From the NCBI GenBank assembly GCA_036250195.1, contig JAVHZZ010000010.1, forward strand, positions 76,813,423 to 76,877,422: a stretch of DNA of 64,000 nt, in the 5' to 3' direction. A program made the translations under genes and the position numbers. Under the pieces are notes generated by a model. That model saw only the letters and a list, made by a program, of their open reading frames with translations. It was not told where the DNA came from and made no database searches. Shown here in pieces: positions 23,550 to 35,404 of this stretch (positions are counted from its first letter, which is position 1; each line of letters begins with the position of its first letter). Origin of the DNA: Mixophyes australis (lineage: Eukaryota; Chordata; Amphibia; Anura; Limnodynastidae).

Positions 23550-25135
23550 GGGTGCTAAACACAAGCACACAGAGAGCTCACAACAGATGTAGGTGAAGGC
23601 AGAGTTTGCTAACAAAAACCATTAGAGGAGACAGAGTATACACCACATATGCGATTGTACTAGAGACGAGATATGGTTGATGTGTTTCCTATGTATGTTT
23701 TCTGTGTATGAGAAATATTTTTATGGGTAGGAATTAGGCTAAGGAGATGTGATAAGCAGAGCACCTGCTCAGATTTTGCTTCAGGTCCCAAAAGCCTTTA
23801 ACAATGGCATTGCTACTAACTTGACATAGTAAAACCAATCTTAATTGGTCTCAAACGCATTGACATCACAAATGAGCTATCTTGTCCTTTATACTGCTCT
23901 ATTCTGGTGATATCCAATTATAAGTAACCCTAGATGTGTCTTCTAAACAAAAGTTTGTCAAAGAAATGATTTGCTGTGTAGATTTAGAAATCTATATTAA
24001 GTAGTGTATTTTCAGGCAATGAGCATTGACATGTAGGTGTCAGTACAATGTGCAAAATTGAAACAGTAATTTTGCCAGATATAGAACATGACAATATCTT
24101 TTATACACAGCTTCGAGGAAATCTATCACAGTGTGTGAGAATTATATTATCTAACAAGTAGGTTATAACAGTTTTGAAAAGGGATCCTTTAATCATCAGC
24201 ATCACATAATAACCTTTATCTCTTTACAAATTTAGTTTTGTATTATAAAGGAGGAATAACTACATCTGTGCCTGACTCTTCTTACATAAATTTCAAAGTA
24301 GGTCCTTGGGTAAATTTTGTTTTAATGTTAATTGTTTTATTTTATTTCATCCACAATAATTTTGATGTGCAGAACAGTTTTACAATTAATATCTTTATTT
24401 ATTTAAGTTAGTATTGTCATTTATTTTGTCGTATGCCTGATGTATCTATAACCATGCCTATATTTTCCTTAATTTTCTGGCAACTGTGCATTTGGTTTCT
24501 TTCAAAGCACATTTTAAAATCCTTGTGGTCACCTATAAACCCTCCAAAACACTGCATCAACCACCGTGTCTTCAACAGTCCATTCTGATATATTCATGAC
24601 CAAGGTTTATGATCTCCCCATATTACCATGCCCCACGCATGTCTCCAAGTCTTCTCCTGTGCTGGTCCCATTCTATGGAATTCACTACCCTCCACCCATA
24701 TTTGTTGAAACTCTACCCTTTAAAAGTTTTAGTATTGTATTAAAAGTATTTTTTTAAGAAAAAACAATCAAGTCCTATAAGTTCCCTGGTTCTAGTTCCC
24801 TAAGCTCAATCTTGTCTTTATTACCAATGCCAAATTCAGTTTCTTGTGTCTGATCAATTGGTTGAAACAAGCACTTGTGCCTTTTGCTTGCAACTCTTAT
24901 ATATTGTTAACTTTCATGGAGGTCTCTCGCTTTTAATATCATCAACTTAACCTGTCCATGCCTCGAATCCTGTGTTCTGTGTTGTTGGTCCATGTCTTTG
25001 ATTGTCTGCTTCTGAGATAGATATTCTTTGAACTGTAGTTCTTAAGAGATTATTCCCAGGGATTTCTAATTACTCAATGAGCTTTTCTTGTTCCTAATCA
25101 GTGGCCAATCAGAGGCAGCACTGGGCTATTAAAAC
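23550..25135. other. Non-coding sequence with a decayed repeat near 24500-24900
   Basis: Most of this AT-rich stretch shows no feature. Around 24530-24700 there are words such as AACACTGCATCAACCACCGT and CCCATTCTATGGAATTCACT that I associate with a repeat very common in frog genomes, probably derived from a retrotransposon coding end, but it is too decayed to classify. Confidence 0.35.
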
Positions 25136-25611
25136 TAGAGATGTTCACCGAACCCCGTGTTTTGGTCTTGGTTTTGGATCTGGATTAACTTCGTGTTTTG
25201 GTTTTGGTTTTGGATCCGTATTTTTTTTATAGAAAATAGCTAATATATCCTAAAATCACATAATTTTGCTCTTTTTTTGTTCCTACATTATAATTAACCG
25301 CAATAATTTCCAGTCGTTTTCAGTCAATTTTGACCACCTCAGAGGTCACAATATTATTTTCATCCACTCTCGTACAAAGACTGCAGCGAGCTGGCTGGAT
25401 GCTAAGCAAAAGAGCAACAACACAAACACACGGCAGTTCATAGCACATCTAGAAAACATTGCCACACAGCAGTGTCAGAAAACAAAAGTGGTGCAAGATG
25501 GAACTGTCCTTGGACCCTCCCATCCATCCTTATGTAAGATATTGAAAAGGACATGTACAGTTTAACAAACCAAGCACTCCAGCGACAAGGAGTGCCACTT
25601 TTGTGGCTCAT

Positions 25612-26455
25612 GATGCATCTTTAATCTCCTTCTCTTCTGTGGATACCTCCCTCTCATCCATGAAGAAATGCCAAACTTATGTAGACACAGGAATGGATAT
25701 TACAACTGGAGTGGCATTAGATCTGCTTCAGACAGACATGTGGGCAGCATGGAATCTGTCAAGTTGGAATAAGGTGCATTGAACAAAGATTTAAACAATA
25801 TATAGATGCAGTTGAGGAGATCGTACTTAAGTTAAAATGTGACCCACCGGATGAGATCCCGGATTTAAGAGAGCTTGTACGCGAGAGACACACTGCGCTT
25901 CAGAGGAATAATACAGAGGAGGTCCTGAGGCAGGATGATAAATATGTCCAATTTAAAGAACAGCTAAGAAACCTCAGAAAACAAATGGGTGTGTCACCGG
26001 CCCCTGCAGACTAAGCTTTGGAAGATGAAGACGAGGAGATCGCTGTCACCATGAGCACACGGCCAGTACAGTGAAACTGAGAATGGCTCATGAAATCAGT
26101 TATGGTTCATTTGATCGCTCCACCCGTTCCTTGGATAACTGGGGTAATTCTACAGCTAGTAAATGGTGACCAGCGTTGACCCTCACAGGATGCGTGCATT
26201 TATCAGACCAAGACCAAACCAGGGTGCCCCGGTGGGTTGGAGACGGTGAACCCAGTGTAAAATAAAGTATGTGGTCAGACGTACAAGAGAGAAGCAATTG
26301 AATGAATGATTGAAAACAAACTTCAGAAGGGTAAATCTGCCAGGTGTCCAAAAATTGGCTGTGATCACTCTAACATGAGCATATCGGATCTTGTTCCAGA
26401 CAATGCACTAAAAAAAGCCTTTGAAAGTCACAGCAAAAACAAAGGTCATCACTGA
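25612..26455 (+). pseudogene. nsmce2: NSMCE2-like pseudogene interrupted by 18S rRNA sequence
   Basis: NSMCE2 (MMS21) is the SP-RING SUMO ligase of the SMC5/6 DNA-repair complex. Translation of this intron-free copy, allowing small indels, gives [27 protein letters not shown], then DEIPDLRELVRERHTALQ, DDKYVQFKEQLRNLRKQ, and after the 18S piece VCGQTYKREAIE, CPKIGCDHSNMS, ISDLVPDNALKKAFESH. These follow the coiled N-terminal part and the zinc SP-RING of NSMCE2 in order to the stop at 26453. Defects include a 13-bp deletion near 25739, an in-frame TAA after VKLE, a stop after PAPAD, a TGA after EAIE and the 18S insertion, which replaces the start of the SP-RING including its TCPI-type motif. 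It cannot make a working ligase. Confidence 0.85.
26057..26230 (+). pseudogene. 18S rRNA fragment inside the NSMCE2 pseudogene
   Basis: The run from CACACGGCCAGTACAGTGAA through AATGGCTCATGAAATCAG, TGGTTCATTTGATCGCTCC, GGATGCGTGCATTTATCAGA to AGACCAAACCAGG follows the 5' domain of eukaryotic 18S rRNA over about 170 bases, in the same orientation as the NSMCE2 coding strand. Differences from the conserved gene (for example CTACAGCTAGTAAATGG where 18S has a conserved CTAGAGCTAATACATG) show it is not a functional rRNA. It is a fragment, not an rDNA unit. Confidence 0.88.
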
Positions 26456-26495
26456 GCTTTGAATCAGCCTCTCAGCTGAACCACAATGTGTTCTG

Positions 26496-27350
26496 TTATC
26501 ACGCAAGGACCAAGAATCCACAGGCATTCCCAGTGGATGCCATGACAGTTCACTGGAATTACTGACTGATATACTGTATATCTTTCATCTGATTCCTATG
26601 TTGCCTCGGGTGCTAAGAAGGCCAAGAGGGATGGGTTGCAGATAATTCTGATGGCACCAGAGTGGCCGAGAAGATCCTGTACACCAATCTTCTCGGCATG
26701 GTGATAGAACTGCCCTGGAGACTTCCTCTCAGGAGGATCTTCTTAACCAGGGTCCGTTCTTTCATTGGGACTTAGTACGGCTGGCTATGATGGCCTTGCG
26801 GCTGAGGCCCTGATTCTCCAAGGAAAAGGTTTCTTTGACAGGGTCATTCAGACAATGATTAAGGACAAGAAACCAGCGTATTCTATGAATTCTCACTGTG
26901 TCTTGAAGTCCTACATAGGCTTGTGGGAACGGCAAGGTGCACCCACTTCTTTGTTCCGTCTGGCTTAGCTCTTGTCTTTCCTCCAGGATGGCCTGGACAA
27001 GGGCCTGTGTTTGGCTTCTCTGAAGTTTTAGGTATCAGCCTTATCTGTCTTTTTTCAAAAATGACTGGCTTTGTTGCTGGAGATCCACACCTTTCCTCAG
27101 GTGGTCCTTCACATCCAACCACCCTTTGTTCTGCCGGTGGTGCCGTGGGACCTGAATTTGGTTCTTTTATTGTTGTAGAATTACTGTTTGAAACTTTATG
27201 GGCAGATTCAATTCCCTGCGTTGTTCCAAAAATTCTGCCACCTTAGAATCTGTTCCCTTAAAGATTATGACCTGTAAGGTCTCCTTTTTACTCAGTATAT
27301 CACCTGTGAGACTGGTCTCTGAGTTGGCGACTGTCAGGAATCCCAATATG
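26496..27350 (+). mobile_element. DIRS-type retrotransposon remnant (polymerase and tyrosine recombinase part)
   Basis: In broken frames on the + strand I read NPQAFPVDAMTVHW, then LMAPEWPRRS, IELPWRLPLRR, later KGFFDRVIQTMIKDKKPAYS, FLQDGLDKGLCLASLK, VPWDLNLVL and finally PVRLVSELATV. This order matches the end of the reverse transcriptase/RNase H region followed by the tyrosine recombinase N-terminus of DIRS1-like elements, including the PWDLNLVL and RRVSELA-like landmarks. Many stops and shifts make it a dead fragment. Its catalytic recombinase C-terminus and terminal repeats are not seen. Confidence 0.72.
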
Positions 27351-28571
27351 AAGACCACTGAGAGAGAGCGTAAGTTGAACAAAGTGGTTTATTCTTAGCA
27401 CAGGTACACAGGTTAGATTGCAATAAATGGTGTGGCAACAAGTACAGCAGGGTATGACAGCTATAGCATAGATAACTCGGGAAGCCACAGATGCAGAGAA
27501 TGGTCAATAATATGGTCAATAATATGGTTCAAAGAGTCAATGCTGAGAAGCCAGGTAACAAGGTCTGGTTCAGAGGACAATAGTACCATGTACTAATGAA
27601 GATAAAGATTAACTGAAATATGGTATTCACTAATCACATATAAGAAGACAATATCTGAAGACAATTGAAATAAGCAATACCTAATAACAAGTCCATAGGT
27701 TAATAATAGTAACCAGTGTGAATTTGCACATCCACAGTTAGGATACCTTTAAATGACTCTTAAGCAGAGCTTTTACTATATTCTAGGCATCTAAAATGGG
27801 TGGTGTACTTCACAATGTTAAAAGTTATACTCTGCTGGGATCATGGGCTAATGTGGCTTTAAGAGAGGTATTACTCTTGCCTATACCTACAGAAACACAT
27901 CCTATTACAAGAAATTGAATACAGGAGACATAGAGGAAATGGAAAATGGTAACCCCTGCTAAGTGCATGTTCTGAACCATAGCTAGAGCCTTGAATCTAA
28001 AGAAGATAGCAAAATGTATTATTGGCAACCTTTATGCTAATGAAGACAATAATAATTTGGAAGAATAACAAAAAGTAACGTCTGAAGAAGTCAACCTTCA
28101 CTATGTAAAAGAGTAAGTATTGGAGTTCTAGTGCAAATAATAAGTATGAAGAATATCCAGTTCAAGTAGCAACTGCAGATTTATTAAACATCAAGAAGTA
28201 CTGTCCCTTGATTAAGAATAAAGACAAATAAGTGCAATGTGAGGAGTAGTCCCGGCAGTGTAAAGCAGTCCGAAACTAAACCTCTGACTCAAATAGGCTG
28301 CAATACTAGCAATTGGCTACTGGTATGGTGCACTGTAGTATTTGGTAGGTTACTCATACTTGCAACACTGAGCAGTTTTGAGTACTTAGAGGCCTCTTTT
28401 AACTAGCTCTAGCAATCTGACAACTCGTCCTATTACATTGGCAGCTCTTAAGCAAAGACTGACCTATTTCTTTTTATGGTTGGCAGCTTTATTTATTAAG
28501 TGTGTAGCTTTAATGTGAGACTTGCAGCTCTGTCTAAGGGATCTATGGTCCTTCTCATCTCCCAAAGTCTC
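27351..28571. other. Non-coding sequence, no gene recognised
   Basis: AT-rich sequence with only short frames. It may be further retroelement sequence continuing from the DIRS remnant, but I see no terminal repeat or coding block to prove it. Confidence 0.4.
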
Positions 28572-28573
28572 TA

Positions 28574-29183
28574 CAGTCATGGCCAAAAGTTTTGAGAATG
28601 ACACAAAAATTGGATTTCACAAAGTTTGCTGCTTCAGTTGTTTTAGACCTTTTTATCAGATGTTGCTATGGTATACTGAAGTAAAATTACAAGCATTTCA
28701 TAAGTGTCAAAAGTTTTTATTGACATTTACATTACGTTTATGCAAAGTGTCAATATTTGCAGTGTTGACCCTTCTTTTTGAAGACCTCTGCAATTCCCCC
28801 TGGCATGCTGTCAATCAACTTCTGGGCCACATACTGACTGATGGCCACTCATTCTTGCCTAATCAATGCTTAAAGTTTGTCAGAATCTGTGGGTTTCGTT
28901 TGTTCACTCGTCTCTTGAGGATTGACCACAAGTTCTCAATGGGATTAAGGTCTGGGGAGTTTCCTGGCCATGGACCTAATATTTCGATGTTTTGATCCCT
29001 GAGCCCTCAGTTATCATTTTTGCCTTATGGCAAGGTGCTGCATCATGCTGGAAAAGGCATTGTTCATCACCAAACTGTTCTTGGATGGTTGGGAGAAGTT
29101 GCTCTTGGAGGATGTTTTGGTACCATTCTTTATTCATTGTTGTGTTCTTAGGTAAAATTGTGAGTGATCCCACTCCCCCCTCT
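28574..29183 (-). mobile_element. Tc1-like transposon, 3' half
   Basis: The end CAGTCATGGCCAAAAGTTTT at 28574 is a typical Tc1-family terminal repeat and is preceded by TA, the expected target. The other end is missing; the Tc1 sequence stops around 29183. The transposase is encoded on the - strand. About half the element is left. Confidence 0.88.
28745..29173 (-). pseudogene. Tc1 transposase, C-terminal DDE part
   Basis: From 29173 downward the - strand reads MGSLTILPKNTTMNKEWYQN, LLPTIQEQFGDEQCLFQ and HDAAPCHKA. After a frame change comes LGPWPGNSPDLNPIENLW and then the tail ending near QHCKY. The aspartate in FQHDAAPCH and the D-N-P-I-E block are the second and third catalytic landmarks of Tc1 DDE transposases. 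The DNA-binding N-terminus and first catalytic aspartate are missing and the frame is broken, so it is inactive. Confidence 0.88.
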
Positions 29184-32100
29184 CCTTAGACATACAGCGC
29201 AGGACCGGCTGCCATGCTCCCTGCATTGCCTGGTCTAATGTATTTCCTTTGAGTGGGTGCTAAAAATTTACTGATGTGGGACCGGAAGTTTGTGCTTTGG
29301 GTGCCGCTAGCCTGAAAGCATCGATTCACAGAGGAATACATCTGCAGCGTTGTTATCTAAGGCTAGGTACATAATACAAGAAAATTCTCCCGTTGCAATA
29401 GTTTCACCAATATTAGCAAAAAACTAGCAAAACAAACAAAAACAAATGTCCCAATCAGCATGCTGATTCCCGTGTACACACTATAACAATTTTATAACGA
29501 TAAGTGCCGTTCATCTGCCATTTGATTTGACACTTATGAGCAAGTGAGCGGCGATGTTTGAGGTACATCAGTGTGTCTGAGTGCTGCTGTGTCTGTGCTG
29601 TCAAGGGGTCTGTGCTGTCAGTGCTATCAGGGGTTCTGTTCTATCAGTGTTCGCATGTAGGCTACCATCTACATGTGTATCTCATGTCTATGAAATATTT
29701 GTGTTTGGTTCCATTGTCTTATCATCTGCTATTGGAGCACCAGAAATTTTGGAATACAGCTTTTAATGAGTGTTTCTTGGCCTTGGCCTGTGCATACTGG
29801 CCCCATAAACAAAAAATCATCAACTTAATGTGCAACAGTTTTGTAATGTGTCCCCCTCTCCGGGCACCAACACCAAAATTAATTGAACTTCTCAAAAAAG
29901 GTGCATCAAACGTTTGTCAATGAAATACTTGAAAATCATAAATCTGAAAGTTTCAGGATCTAGGTGGAGATTCTAATCTGAAAGTTTCAAGATCTAAATG
30001 CTGATTTAATGTCAAAGACACCTTCACTACAAGCTCTAACAATCTCTAGGGATTTATGAACAAACACTGGTACTGCAGCCTGCACTGCTATGTGGCCTAT
30101 AGCTCTAGCCCTTTTCTGATCTTATCACAGACGTTTCTATGGGTGATCTTTATCTTGCGTGGCAATGCACTTCTACCCTTCCCTGCTATTGGTATCTTAA
30201 AGCCTCCTGTAGACCCCTTGGATAAAAACTCTTGATCCTCCCTGCTTTGGTACCATCCTAATAATTTCCCATGGTATTTGCATTAATTGGGGAATCTGCT
30301 TTCTTAAGTGCTATCTGGTCCATTACCTTCCCTGATCTTCTGATGCAAAGGCCTGAATTGTGAAAGTGAGGTGATTGTCATAAAAAAGGACTGGAGGTTG
30401 CAACTGTCCCTCATGTACTGGGGGACCATAAGGTGCCTTTCTTACCACCCTGATTGTGCAGCTGCTCTGTTTATGGCCAATGGGGGATGTAGTAGATGGA
30501 CAAGGGGTGGTATGTGAGCAAATGGGAAGGTGGGCTGGCAGCCTAGGTGTGGTGGCTGGACCCCAGTGTGCAAGCTGGTGGTAGGGCATCCATCTAAGTG
30601 GAAATAGGGGAGAATAAAAAGCAGGGGTAAACCAGGGGAGAAGGGGAGGTGCAAGTCATAGACCCAGAATGAAATTGTGGGGGGATGTGTAGTGAGCAGG
30701 GAGGAGGTAGGGTCCTCATTGAGGATGGTGCTTGCCTGTGGCAAAGGAAAAGGCCAGGGAGCATCTGTGGGAGGCTGGAGTTGCTGGGGGAGAGAATGTG
30801 CAGAGAGTGTCGAACCCCTGATGAGAGGAAATGCAGAATGCAATTACGTGAGAGGTGAGGTGGTGGGAACCAGGGGGACTGCAAGCAAAAGAGGGCTGGT
30901 ATCACCGAGGGGGGTAGGTTGAAGTGGTATTGAACAAATTTCCATACTTATTAAGTAGGCTTTCCTATGCGAAAGCCTGTGAATCATATTGCTAACACGG
31001 GTTACCGCCAGTAATAGCAGTGTATCTCCAGCAGTAACTCTTTTTCATTTCACTCAAATCTTGGTTTGGCCTTGTGCTACATAAAATCACCCAGACGCTG
31101 ACAGTCCAGATATTTATTCTGATAGTTTTTACCCCTAATGGTCCAAGAGTGTTTGGGCATGGTTCAGTGAACTGGGATGTGGCGTATTTTCCATTAAGGA
31201 ATGTTAGCAGGCATGGATGATAGATAACTTTATAGTGGCATGTATTCATTGTTAGTAGGAGCATATGGGTGAGATTATGGTTTTGTGAGAGAACAATAGA
31301 TTGTTCATGAGGGGCAACCTATTTAAAGGGCAGTATATTGTTGGGGACTTTGAACTTTGAAATTTCCACCCTGCTAAGATGTAGGATGTTGTACTAACTT
31401 ATTGCAGATGGGTTACATTGCTGCAGAAACAATGCCACCAGCCGCCTTCAGTGGCATAATTGGTTCCCCATTGCAGTGCAGTGATACAAACTATACCATC
31501 CTTGTCGGGGGTCCTATTTAAAGCCAAGGAAAGGGGGGTGGAATCTTCAAGGCTCTTTTTTGCCACTTTTGAGTCTCTCCGCTTCATTTATGGTTTCAGA
31601 GGTGATTTGGTTATTTTGGGGTGAGGGGTTATATTGTTATACAGTCTGCACTCAGAAATGATATGTTCATTAATCAACTGAGTAAGTACTAATTGTATAC
31701 TTCTGAGACCCTGATATACTACACTTGATTATGGTTTCAGGCAGCAACACAGAGATCCACACACACTGTATCACCCAACTCTGGGGAGCTCATAACTCAG
31801 TAACTTGTGGCACGATTGGGAATGAGCCAAACTGAATTGCATGAAGCTGGCAACATTGTTTCTGAAGGCTTTTCTACAGTTGCTACATTGTTCATTCCAA
31901 GTGAGGGTTAGTGAGCAACGTAAAGGAGAACTACACCCAAAACTAGTTAAGTATGTTAAGCTAATATAAAGAGTAGTATTTACCAGTGCCATTCTAATAA
32001 TCCAATGGGGCCTCTGGCTGTATCCTGTATGCTGTAATAGGCTGGTCAGATATAATTCTCATTTTTATTTGACGTAGGGTAGTGGGAGATGCACAGTGAG

Positions 32101-32361
32101 GAGGGGATCAAAGCTAGACCGTCCGAGGCATCAGGAGACTTACCATATAGGATGAATGCCTCACCACTAGCTTAACATACTGAACTCTGTTTATTACTAA
32201 AATTTAAGCTTTCATTTAAGTTTTCCTTTAAAGACTTACCTTCCAATTACAACTATTGCACAATTTTTCAACTCATAAATCATATAATGTTATCCATCTC
32301 TAACATTCTTCTCTTCACAGTATATCATTAAATGTAGACCACTTGGTAATCATCAAAGGTT
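29184..32361. other. Non-coding sequence, no gene recognised
   Basis: At 29354 TAAGGCTAGGTACATAATAC resembles the end of the 34501-35404 transposon, so a relative or fragment may lie at 29354-29550. The rest shows only short frames. The overlapping frames at 30323-30905 on the - strand are proline/serine/leucine-rich translations of G-rich sequence and match nothing I know. Confidence 0.4.
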
Positions 32362-33880
32362 AATACAAAAGTGGAAGCTGCTCAAATCAATTTATAGGCC
32401 ATAACAGGTGCTTGAAAGGGTGGGGTTATACTGCAAGGAACATACACACAACATTTTTTCCCCCAGCACACTGCTATAGCCAGCAACAGATCTGCCATTT
32501 CTACTGTAGATAAAAATGCAAAAGTCTTTGTTGCACACATTTGCAAATGTATGTTTAAGCCATCCTGCCACGCCAAGGCGCTTTTGCTAATAGGATGGTC
32601 CTACTCTAAACAATGAGAGTCCCATACATGTGTGTTTTTAAATTGAGAGCCAACTTACCAAAGAGGTACCCCAGAAGCCTCCAAACAGCAATTCAGTGCC
32701 AGTGCCCCCTCTCAGCTACTGACACCAACATGCCTCTCAGACAAATACAAAAGTAGAAGCTGCTCAAATCAATTTATAGGCCATAACAGGTGCTTGAAAG
32801 GGTGGGGTTATCCTGCAAGGAACATACACACAACATTTTTTCCCCCCAGCACACTGCTATAGCCAGCAACAGATCTGCCATTTCTACTGTAGATAAAAAT
32901 GCAAAAGTCTTTGTTGCACACATTTGCAAATGTATGTTTAAGCCATCCTGCCACGCCAAGGCGCTTTTGCTAATAGGATGGTCCTACTCTAAACAATGAG
33001 AGTCCCATATATTTGGGCCATACATATGTGTTTTTAAATTGAGAGCCAACTTACCAAAGAGGTACCCCAGAAGCCTCCAAACAGCAATTCAGTGCCAGTA
33101 CCCCCTCTCAGCTACTGACACCAACATGCCTCTCAGACAAATACAAAAGTGGAAGCTGCTCAAATCAATTTATAGGCCATAACAGGTGCTTGAAAGGGTG
33201 GGGTTATCCTGCAAGGAACATACACACAACATTTTTTCCCCCAGCACACTGCTATAGCCAGCAACAGATCTGCCATTTCTACTGTAGATAAAAATGCAAA
33301 AGTCTTTGTTGCACACATTTGCAAATGTATGTTTAAGCCATCCTGCCACGCCAAGGCGCTTTTGCTAATAGGATGGTCCTACTCTAAACAATGAGAGTCC
33401 CATATATTTGGGCCATACATATGTGTTTTTAAATTGAGAGCCAACTTACCAAAGAGGTACCCCAGAAGCCTCCAAACAGCAATTCAGTGCCAGTACCCCC
33501 TCTCAGCTACTGACACCAACATGCCTCTCAGACAAATACAAAAGTGGAAGCTGCTCAAATCAATTTATAGGCCATAACAGGTGCTTGAAAGGGTGGGGTT
33601 ATCCTGCAAGGAACATACACACAACATTTTTTCCCCCAGCACACTGCTATAGCCAGCAACAGATCTGCCATTTCTACTGTAGATAAAAATGCAAAAGTCT
33701 TTGTTGCACACATTTGCAAATGTATGTTTAAGCCATCCTGCCACGCCAAGGCGCTTTTGCTAATAGGATGGTCCTACTCTAAACAATGAGAGTCCCATAT
33801 ATTTGGGCCATACATATGTGTTTTTAAATTGAGAGCCAACTTACCAAAGAGGTACCCCAGAAGCCTCCAAACAGCAATTC
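32362..33880. repeat. Four tandem copies of a unit of about 395 bp
   Basis: Units start with AATACAAAAGTGGAAGCTGC near 32362, 32744, 33140 and 33535; the last stops early at CAAACAGCAATTC. Copies 2-4 carry a 14-bp insertion, giving CATATATTTGGGCCATACAT, that copy 1 lacks. Copy 2 has single changes such as AAGTAGAAGC. The array is bracketed by the direct repeat atcatcaaaggtt (32349-32361 and 33880-33892). Each unit holds the same short - strand frame of about 64 codons, which I regard as incidental. I cannot assign the repeat to a known family. Confidence 0.93.
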
Positions 33881-33902
33881 ATCATCAAAGGTTGTGACTG
33901 AT

Positions 33903-33903
<1 letters not shown>

Positions 33904-33969
<66 letters not shown>

Positions 33970-33970
33970 T
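33904..33970. repeat. (TA)n/(CA)n microsatellite
   Basis: A TA run of about 27 repeats is followed by a short CA run, just right of the 395-bp tandem array. Confidence 0.97.
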
Positions 33971-34500
33971 TCACTATACAGTATCATTGGCTTATACTAA
34001 CAACATTTTAATTCCAACCACTTCCAGCAAAAGTGGGCACTGCCTACCAGTACCCAATACCATTCTTATTTCATTATCAGCTTACTTTAGCACCCTCGGG
34101 GCTAAGAAAAAAGCAAGAGACCTAAGGAAACTATTCCTTTGTGATCAAAACTGCTCCACAGAGATTGTATGAGGGCTACATATAAACTTATCAAGGGAAG
34201 CAGAAACAGCTGCACACATCCAATTACATAGTTGTCAATCCCCACTCTGGCAAAAGCATAAGAGCTATAACAACACCAAATACACATGATAGGCATATAT
34301 GCTTATTTCTGCATGAGATGCATTTGCACCCTTACTGTACTGCATTTGCTTACCCCTTCCCTCCCACATTCTCCTCCGCCAGTAGAAAGGGGCAAAGTGC
34401 CGGACACCCACCAGTGTGCATTGGCGCATTTTCATCCGTTTTCTCTTTGTGGACATACTTAGTACAAATGTGCACAATTTACGCTGGGCAAACTGAGTAA
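33971..34500. other. Non-coding sequence, no gene recognised
   Basis: Only short unrelated frames are present. Nothing structured is visible before the transposon end at 34501. Confidence 0.4.
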
Positions 34501-35404
34501 GGCTGGGCACACACTACATAAAATTACTGCAGATGCAATATCTGTAACGATTTTACCAATGACTGAAAGTCGCGAGGATTGTACGGCTACTGGTACACAC
34601 CTACACAGTTTACCTTGTGCTCTTCATCTCTCATAACCATCTGCTGAAAAGATCGTAACTATAAACTCTATAGAGATCTGCCTACACTGCTGGTCGTGAG
34701 TGCGTACACACTTACACATTTGCCCGACATCCTTCCATCGTTGATCGTGATTTTTAGGAAGCTTTTAAAACCAAATTAACAGATGCGATGTGCTTTGTAC
34801 AATAAAACATTATCATGCAATATCTGACTAAACGGTGGCTTATCGTGTCGACATGGAGCGCTACGCTCCATCTCCTACGTGTTTCCCTGGTGGTCTAGTG
34901 AGACAGAAAGTGGGGCAAAGTCCGTCTGTCAGCATGATGCTACAGCGCACGCTAAGACCAGAAGTTCGGGTTCGCACCTTGTATGTGAGGAGTGAAGGCG
35001 CATATTATAGTAGCTGCATCTCTGTGTCTGTTCGGACACATTCTATCAGTGACCGGAGGCTTTATAAATAGTGGGAGACCTGTCCTAACAGTGCCCAGAA
35101 CATATTCTGCACAGATGGGCAGCATACTATAGAGCATAGCAATTGCATATGTGTATACAGATAATTATTCAGCACACAACCTGCATAAGTCTGTTCAACT
35201 GCCTGACTGCTGCAGCAATTGACATCTGTGAGTACCTCATTGACAGAGTTACAACTGCTCAATAAACCAACACCTTTTTTAAGTTTAAATGTACGTGGCT
35301 TAACATCCATATCCGACACTGCTGACACCTTTTACAGACACCACCAAGGTTCTGCCAATAACCTGCACAATAATTGCATGAATTCTCTGTCGTGTGTACC
35401 CAGC
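34501..35404. mobile_element. Non-autonomous DNA transposon with TTAA-like target (904 bp)
   Basis: The left end GGCTGGGCACACACTACA and the right end read inward, GCTGGGTACACACGACAG, form an imperfect terminal inverted repeat. The flanks are gtaa on the left and ttaa on the right, suggesting a TTAA target as used by piggyBac or Kolobok transposases. No transposase is visible. Which of the two superfamilies it belongs to cannot be decided here. Confidence 0.65.

Larger units (their letters stand above)
25136..26495 (+). mobile_element. Truncated hAT element carrying NSMCE2/18S cargo
   Basis: The left end TAGAGATGTTCACCGAACC and the following GTTTTGGTTTTGGATC words match the hAT family at 43373. 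The internal segment at 25310-25600 (ACTGCAGCGAGCTGGCTGGA, GCAGTTCATAGCACATCTAG, CCAAGCACTCCAGCGACAAG) matches two places in that element (43590-43780 and 45330-45490). The cargo pseudogene follows directly. I could not find the right inverted repeat or a second copy of the left flank attaaaac; DIRS-like sequence begins at about 26496, so the right end has been lost. Confidence 0.75.

Noticed and set aside
23312..23615. Frames rich in proline and serine across the 23.3-kb palindrome
   Set aside because: They arise from the inverted repeat and C/G runs within the hAT MITE.
26057..26230. A functional rRNA gene
   Set aside because: Only about 170 bases of 18S are present, with changes at conserved sites, embedded in a pseudogene.
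30323..30905. Overlapping - strand frames rich in proline, serine and leucine
   Set aside because: Three frames overlap in different phases over biased sequence; none resembles a known protein.
32382..33749. Recurrent 61-65 codon - strand frame in the 395-bp tandem repeats
   Set aside because: It recurs only because the DNA repeats. It has no recognisable domain and one copy is shifted by a one-base C-run difference.
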